From positions 23,477 to 87,476 of the forward strand of contig NZ_PYBV01000042.1 of the NCBI RefSeq assembly GCF_003205615.1: 64,000 nt of DNA, given 5' to 3'. Numbering within the stretch: the stretch's first letter is position 1; each line of letters opens with the position of its first letter. Positions 59,863 to 64,000 of the stretch are shown in pieces. The DNA comes from Micromonospora arborensis (GTDB lineage: Bacteria; Actinomycetota; Actinomycetes; Mycobacteriales; Micromonosporaceae). A program made the translations under genes and the position numbers. The notes beneath the pieces are model-generated. The model was not told the origin of the DNA. It saw only the letters and a program-made list of their open reading frames with translations, and did no database searches.

Positions 59863-60666
59863 TCACCGGCCGTGCCGCAGGGCCCAGTCGAGGGCGTCGT
59901 CGGCGATCTGTTGCCAACCCTGCTGCGCGGGCAGCAGGTGGGCGTACCCGTCGTAGAGCTGGACCTCGGTGATGGTGTTGTCGGCCTTGTAGTGCGCGGC
60001 GTTGGAGCGCTGCACGCTGGGCGGCATGATGTGGTCTTCGGAGCCGGAGATGAACAGCAGTGGCGCGCGCTGGTCGTTGTGGTAGTTGACGGCGATGTCC
60101 TGCGGGCCGGGCAGCAGGTTGGCCAGGACGCTGTCCCAGAGGATGCCGCCGGCGGCGGGGATGGCGTAGCGCTCGTACAGGGCGCGGGCCTCGTCCTCGG
60201 CGAAGGTGTTGGTGAACGCGTAGTTCCACTGTTCGAAGGTGAATCCGACGGCCCGGTGCCGGTTGGCCGGGTTCTTCAGCACCGGGAAGGTGGAGCGCAG
60301 CTGCGAGAAGGGGGTCACCTTGACGCCTTCGGTGGGCGCCGAGTTGAGCACGACCGCCGCGGCGCCGTACCCCCGGTCGAGCAGCACCTGGGTGAACGCC
60401 CCGCCGGCGGAGTGGCCCATGATGATCGGCGGTGTGGGTAGCGCGTCGAGCACCGTGCTGAGGTGTTCGATGACCTGCGGGGCGGTCAGTGTCTCCAGGG
60501 GGCTGGGGTCGGCGTTGATCGCCTCGACCTCGACTTCCAGCCCCGGGTACGTCGGGGTGAGCACTCGGAAGCCTTTGGCCTGGTAGTGGGTGACCCAGTG
60601 TTCCCAGCTGCGGGGGGTGACCCAGAATCCGTGGATGAGCACGATCGTGTCCGGCGTGTCGCTCAT
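59863..60666 (-). CDS. Alpha/beta hydrolase
   Basis: The protein has 267 residues. TIVLIHGFWVTPRSWEHWV is the oxyanion HGF motif; PIIMGHSAGGAFTQVLLDRG the nucleophile elbow (Ser in GHSAGG); LLFISGSEDHIMPPSVQ the acid and LYDGYAHLLPAQQG the His. It resembles haloperoxidase/lysophospholipase-type hydrolases of unknown substrate. There is no signal peptide. It shares a strand with the M14 gene but is 150 bp away. Confidence 0.9.
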   Translation of the reverse strand: MSDTPDTIVLIHGFWVTPRSWEHWVTHYQAKGFRVLTPTYPGLEVEVEAINADPSPLETLTAPQVIEHLSTVLDALPTPPIIMGHSAGGAFTQVLLDRGYGAAAVVLNSAPTEGVKVTPFSQLRSTFPVLKNPANRHRAVGFTFEQWNYAFTNTFAEDEARALYERYAIPAAGGILWDSVLANLLPGPQDIAVNYHNDQRAPLLFISGSEDHIMPPSVQRSNAAHYKADNTITEVQLYDGYAHLLPAQQGWQQIADDALDWALRHGR

Positions 60667-60775
60667 GGTCAGCTCCGTGTTGTCCGGGGGTGGCGATGGC
60701 GCAACGGCGGTGGTGTCGGTGCGTCCACCCTAGACATTCGCGAGCCGCGATGGCGGTGTTATCGCCGGGCGAGTC

Positions 60776-61555
60776 TCAGCCGAGGTCGACGAGCAGGGGC
60801 CGGTGGTCGGACACGGTGGACGGCGGTGCGGTGACGGCCCGCACGGGTGGGAGCTCGTCGAGGGCGTGCCGGTCGGCGAGGATGTGGTCGAGTTGGACGC
60901 GGGGCTGCCCGGAGGGGTAGGTGGGGCGTCGGCCCAGGGGGCGCCAACCGGAGATGAGCCGGGCCAGACCCGCGGGCAGGTTGAGGTCGCCGAGCAGGAC
61001 ACGGGGGCCGGGCAGCGCGCGCAGGGCTCGGACGGTCTGGCGGAGTTGGCGGGCGTTCCAGCCGGGCACGAACGACAGGTGGGTCGCGGCGACGGTGAGC
61101 GGGCCGTGTGGGGTGTCCAGGATGGCGGCGAGGACGACGCGAGGTTCGTCGTGCAGCAGGATGAGGCCGCCGCGGGGGCCGGGGACGTAGACCGGTGAGC
61201 GGACGGGGGCGGGCTTGAGCCGGGTGACGTGCCAGCTGCGGACCGGGTGTCGGCTGATCAGGCCGATGCCGTAGCAGGGTTCGCCGTGCCCGTCGTCGTC
61301 GTGGCGCAGCGGGCGGAACTGTTCACCGGGGGTGCCGACGAGGGCGGCGGCGAAGCGATGGTGCGGCGCGTCGAGGGCGCGGGCGGCGATGGCGGTGAGG
61401 TCGAGGTTGCCGCTGCGGTGTTGGTCGCGGTCGACCTCCTGCAGGGCGAGCACGTCGGCGTCGAGGGCGCGCACGGCGTCGGCGAGCCGGTCGGAGTTGA
61501 CGAGCCCGTCGGTGAGGGATCGTCCGTGCAGCACGTTGAAGGTGGCCAGGCGCAC
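60776..61555 (-). CDS. Endonuclease/exonuclease/phosphatase (EEP) family protein
   Basis: The protein has 259 residues. MRLATFNVLHGRSLTDGLVN has the Asn of the EEP fold, DVLALQEVDRDQHRSGNLDL the metal Glu, VAATHLSFVPGWNARQLRQT the catalytic His, VLLGDLNLPAGL the Asp-Asn pair and VSDHRPLLVDLG the terminal His. The site is complete. Substrates in this family range from DNA to phospholipids and sugar phosphates. No signal peptide, so cytoplasmic. Confidence 0.92.
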   Translation of the reverse strand: MRLATFNVLHGRSLTDGLVNSDRLADAVRALDADVLALQEVDRDQHRSGNLDLTAIAARALDAPHHRFAAALVGTPGEQFRPLRHDDDGHGEPCYGIGLISRHPVRSWHVTRLKPAPVRSPVYVPGPRGGLILLHDEPRVVLAAILDTPHGPLTVAATHLSFVPGWNARQLRQTVRALRALPGPRVLLGDLNLPAGLARLISGWRPLGRRPTYPSGQPRVQLDHILADRHALDELPPVRAVTAPPSTVSDHRPLLVDLG

Positions 61556-61590
61556 TCCTGCACCCTACGTGCCCGTGACATGGTTGCCCG

Positions 61591-61677
61591 GTGGTGAAGG
61601 TGTTGCTGTGTTCCGTGCTGGTGTTCGTGGCGGTTGGCGTGTTGGGGGTGTGGTTGCGGCGTACGCGGGGTCGTTGA
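61591..61677 (+). CDS. Possible 28-residue single-helix membrane peptide
   Basis: GTG 61591 opens a frame coding VVKVLLCSVLVFVAVGVLGV and then WLRRTRGR: one membrane helix with a positively charged cytoplasmic end. It lies just before the TSUP permease gene. No clear ribosome site was found, so this could be chance; base composition alone favours Val/Leu codons here. Confidence 0.25.
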   Translation: MVKVLLCSVLVFVAVGVLGVWLRRTRGR

Positions 61678-61738
61678 CCGGTGAGGTTGGCCACTCCGGT
61701 GCTGGTCAGGGACGTCCCGGTCGGAAGAATTGCCGCCC

Positions 61739-62512
61739 GTGGACGCCGTATCGCTGAGTACTCTGCTGGCCGCTGCCGCGATGGCCGGGTGGGTCGACGC
61801 CGTGGTCGGTGGTGGTGGGTTGTTGCTGCTGCCGGCGTTGCTGGTGGCTGCCCCGGGGTTGCCGGTGGCGACCGCGTTGGGCACGAACAAGCTGGCCGCG
61901 ATCTTCGGCACGGCCACGGCGGCGGCGACGTACGCCCGCCGGACCAAGGTCGACTGGCGGGTGGTGGCGCCGGCGGCGGGGCTGGCGGTGGTCAGTTCGG
62001 GTGTGGGCGCGGCGTTGGCCGGGGCGGTGCCGGCGTCGGCGTACCGGCCGGTGGTGCTGGTCGTGCTGGTGTCGGTGGCGGTGTTCGTGCTGCTGCGCCC
62101 CCGGCTGGGGGTGGTGGCGGTGCCGCAGCGGCGTACCCCGGTGCGGGTGGCGGCGGTGATCGCGGTGGCCGGGGTGGGTATCGCCCTGTACGACGGGTTG
62201 ATCGGTCCGGGCACCGGCACGTTCCTGGTGTTGGCGTTCACCGCGCTGGTGGGTGCGGACTTCGTGCACGGGTCGGCGATGGCGAAGGTCGTGAACGCGG
62301 GTACGAATCTGGGCGCGCTGGTGGTGTTCGGGATGACCGGGCACGTGTGGTGGTTGTTGGGCGCGGGGATGGCGGTGTGCAACATCGCTGGTGCGGTGCT
62401 GGGTGCGCGGATGGCGTTGCGCCGCGGGTCGGGTTTCGTGCGGGTGGTGCTGCTGGTGGTGGTGTTGGCGTTGGTCGCGAAGCTCGGCCATGACCAGTGG
62501 GTGGCGCGGTGA
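61739..62512 (+). CDS. TSUP-family (TauE/SafE) membrane permease
   Basis: The protein has 257 residues from GTG 61739 (TTG 61730 is an alternative). MAGWVDAVVGGGGLLLLPAL is the first family motif (Asp-x3-Gly-Gly-Gly), GTNKLAAIFGTATAAATYAR and DGLIGPGTGTFLVLAFTAL the second repeat motif. Eight helices in two repeats are present. Members export sulfite, sulfoacetate or similar anions. Sulfur genes are not nearby, so the substrate is open. The IS110 element begins 25 bp after the stop. Confidence 0.9.
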   Translation: MDAVSLSTLLAAAAMAGWVDAVVGGGGLLLLPALLVAAPGLPVATALGTNKLAAIFGTATAAATYARRTKVDWRVVAPAAGLAVVSSGVGAALAGAVPASAYRPVVLVVLVSVAVFVLLRPRLGVVAVPQRRTPVRVAAVIAVAGVGIALYDGLIGPGTGTFLVLAFTALVGADFVHGSAMAKVVNAGTNLGALVVFGMTGHVWWLLGAGMAVCNIAGAVLGARMALRRGSGFVRVVLLVVVLALVAKLGHDQWVAR

Positions 62513-62536
62513 GGATGCCCTGATCTCGGGGGGGGG

Positions 62537-62546
62537 GTGTCCCTAT
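62537..62546. repeat. IS110 border repeat, left
   Basis: GTGTCCCTAT, 8 nt before the 3' end of the transposase gene; identical to 63862-63871. Confidence 0.65.
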
Positions 62547-62554
62547 GGGTTTCG

Positions 62555-63784
62555 TCAAGCGGGGGCGGGTGCCTGATCTGTCGGCCGTGGTTGGTAGGGG
62601 ATCTTGTCGCGGAGCATGGCGAATAGGACGTCGCAGCGGCGGCGGGCGAGGCAGATGAGGGCGGCGTTGTGGCGTTTGCCTTCGGCGCGTTTGCGGTCGT
62701 AGTAAGCCCGGCTGGTGGGGTCGGCGAGGGCTGCGAACGCGGCGAGGAAGAAGGCGCGTTTGAGGTTCTTGTTGCCGCCTCTGGGTGGGTGTTCGCCGCG
62801 GATACTGCTTCCGGATCGTCGGGTAACTGGGGCGAGGCCGGCGTAGGCGGCGAGGTGCCCGGGGGTGGCGAACGCGGTGCCGTCGCCGACTTCGAGCAGG
62901 ATCCGGGCGGCGGTCCTGACGCCGATGCCGGGCATCGAGGTCAGGACCGGGGCAAGAGGGTGCGCATCAAGCATCCTCTCGACCTCACCGGCGACCTGGT
63001 CGCGTTGTCGCAGGACGTCGCGGAGGCTGTCGGCGAGGCGGGGCAGGATCGTTTCCGCCGCTGTGGTGCCGGGGACGGTGACGCTCTGCTCGTCGAGGGC
63101 GGCCATGATCTGCTCGACGAGCCGCTCACCCATGCGGGGCGCGTGCGCTGCGGCGATCGAGAGGAGTTTGCGGCGGCCGGCCTTGCGCAGACCGACCGGG
63201 CCGCCGCAACGCGACAGCAACTCCAGGACCGCCTTGTGGTGAACTTTCGGGCCCAGCACCCGTTCCAGGGCGGGATGGATCTGCGTCAGCAGTCCCCGGA
63301 TCCGGTTCGACACCCGGGTGGCTTCGCCAGCGAGGTCGTCGTCGAAGCCGACGAGGACTTCCAGCTCAGCCAGGGTCTCGTCGCCGGTGTCGACCCGCCG
63401 CAGCGTGTGCGGCAGGGTGCGGGCCGCGTCAGCGATGACGTAGGCGTCACGGGCGTCGGTCTTCGCCGAGCCGGGATGCAGATCGGCGATCCGCCGCATC
63501 GCCAGGCCAGGCAGGTAGGCCACCTGATGACCGCACGCCCGAGCCACCGCGACCGGCAAGGCGCCGATCGAGGCGGGCTGGTCGACCACCACCAGAACCG
63601 CACCGTGGCGGGCGAGTTTGTCGAACAGCTGCCGCAGCCGGACCTCGGTATTCGGCAACGGCGCGTCGTGCAGCCGCTTGCCGTCCGGGGCCAACCCGAC
63701 CGCGTGGTGATCACCCTTACCGACGTCCAAGCCCAGGAAGACGCCATAACCGTCGTGCACCAGACCCGCCTCCACGCATCGCAT
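62555..63784 (-). CDS. IS110-family transposase
   Basis: The protein has 409 residues. The N-terminal RuvC-like DEDD domain shows VFLGLDVGKGDHHAVGLAPD (Asp), VLVVVDQPASIGAL (Asp/Glu position) and KTDARDAYVIAD (Asp-x2-Asp). The C-terminal transposase_20 domain has LTSMPGIGVRTAARILLEVG with AYAGLAPVTRRSGSS, RGGNKNLKRAFFLAAFAAL, including the Ser nucleophile region. The protein usually starts near VFLGLDVGK; GTG 63760 is an alternative. It is full length, so the element may be active. Such recombinases use a bridge RNA made from non-coding element ends. Confidence 0.93.
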   Translation of the reverse strand: MRCVEAGLVHDGYGVFLGLDVGKGDHHAVGLAPDGKRLHDAPLPNTEVRLRQLFDKLARHGAVLVVVDQPASIGALPVAVARACGHQVAYLPGLAMRRIADLHPGSAKTDARDAYVIADAARTLPHTLRRVDTGDETLAELEVLVGFDDDLAGEATRVSNRIRGLLTQIHPALERVLGPKVHHKAVLELLSRCGGPVGLRKAGRRKLLSIAAAHAPRMGERLVEQIMAALDEQSVTVPGTTAAETILPRLADSLRDVLRQRDQVAGEVERMLDAHPLAPVLTSMPGIGVRTAARILLEVGDGTAFATPGHLAAYAGLAPVTRRSGSSIRGEHPPRGGNKNLKRAFFLAAFAALADPTSRAYYDRKRAEGKRHNAALICLARRRCDVLFAMLRDKIPYQPRPTDQAPAPA

Positions 63785-63861
63785 CGTGGCCTCGGCCGCA
63801 GTCAGGGCGTCGGACTGCCGGCAGCCACGTTACGAAGAGACCTACCCCAACACGGGTGGCC
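63785..63861 (-). ncRNA. Possible bridge-RNA region of the IS110 element
   Basis: In IS110-group elements the bridge RNA comes from the non-coding end upstream of the transposase. Here that stretch is only about 77 bp (about 100 if the later start is used), shorter than in the best-known members. The sequence is unannotated by any gene. Assignment is by position only; beyond the element, 63872-64000 holds nothing I recognise. Confidence 0.3.
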
Positions 63862-63871
63862 GTGTCCCTAT
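63862..63871. repeat. IS110 border repeat, right
   Basis: GTGTCCCTAT, 77 bp upstream of the transposase start; identical to 62537-62546. Confidence 0.65.
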
Positions 63872-64000
63872 CAGCGGTCCGCCGACGCCACCCGACCCAG
63901 CGACAACACCCCCCGGATCATCCGAACGACAGGGGCAGGAAGTCATACCGGGCCGGGCGACCGAGGGTCCCCGGCTGGGGACGATCAAAAAGGTAACGGG

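Larger units (their letters stand above)
62537..63871 (-). mobile_element. IS110-family insertion sequence
   Basis: The transposase gene is bounded by the direct repeat GTGTCCCTAT at 62537-62546 and 63862-63871, 1325 bp apart. IS110 elements lack inverted repeats and recombine at a short core that is present at both ends, so this repeat fits the element borders. A run of ten G precedes the left copy. The element lies outside any gene. Confidence 0.7.

Noticed and set aside
62528..62537. Run of ten G as phase-variable tract
   Set aside because: It lies between the TSUP stop and the IS border, in no gene, so length change would have no coding effect.

Overview
The window looks like chromosome of a high-GC actinomycete, most likely Micromonosporaceae (Micromonospora-like). 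The evidence is a very strong G/C preference at third codon positions, frequent GTG/TTG starts, an F420/LLM-type oxidoreductase, a SigE-family sigma factor coupled to a CU044_5270-type membrane partner, DivIVA, cytochrome bd genes, many MarR-family regulators, and intergenic palindromes. This is an inference from gene content; no rRNA or tRNA gene is present to confirm it.

Layout. 0-7.5 kb: flavohemoglobin (cut by the window edge), DivIVA-like protein, glutaminase, Nudix hydrolase, a decayed TetR/membrane-protein locus, a MarR regulator, an HNH-type protein, and a divergent NmrA-like/RsrR-like redox pair with two perfect operators. 7.5-13 kb: GT39-type membrane glycosyltransferase, aldo-keto reductase, GNAT, a 240-bp element with terminal inverted repeats, and a sigma factor/membrane-partner operon. 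13-20.6 kb: RibD-type reductase, AraC regulator, an MFS efflux pump divergent from a MarR regulator with a striking operator, further regulators, Hsp20 with a HAIR-like operator, and a stand-alone tyrosine recombinase. 20.6-31.6 kb: small metabolic enzymes, acyl-CoA dehydrogenase plus beta-propeller operon, thymidine kinase/UMF1 transporter/GDPD operon, MarR-esterase pair, and acyltransferase. 31.6-37.5 kb: cydAB behind a large palindrome, Eis-like acetyltransferase, a 47-bp minisatellite, and a divergent MarR pair sharing overlapping operators. 37.5-46.5 kb: peroxiredoxin, frameshifted patatin, SDR, an OxlT-like MFS with its small subunit, zwf, GH20 hexosaminidase, PhzF-like protein and a hydrolase. 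46.5-52.3 kb: a large sortase-anchored secreted protein with a predicted PD-(D/E)XK nuclease-like domain, a divergent small cytosolic protein, TetR-FAD monooxygenase pair, then a scar zone with three truncated genes. 52.3-64 kb: CatB-like acetyltransferase, hydrolase-hemerythrin pair, an AAA ATPase fused to an unknown domain and divergent from a second tyrosine recombinase, fasciclin lipoprotein, M14 carboxypeptidase, hydrolase, EEP-family protein, TSUP permease and an IS110-family insertion sequence.

The region is mostly housekeeping and stress/redox functions under local regulators, broken by small scars of gene loss and repeats: three copies of an exactly 74-bp palindrome, a MITE-like element, a minisatellite and IS110. 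The most unusual objects are the anchored nuclease-like protein (46536-48767), the RsrR-like pair (6158-7515), the AAA fusion/recombinase pair (54960-56852), and the 74-bp palindrome family. All functions are read from sequence motifs and family knowledge; no database search was possible.
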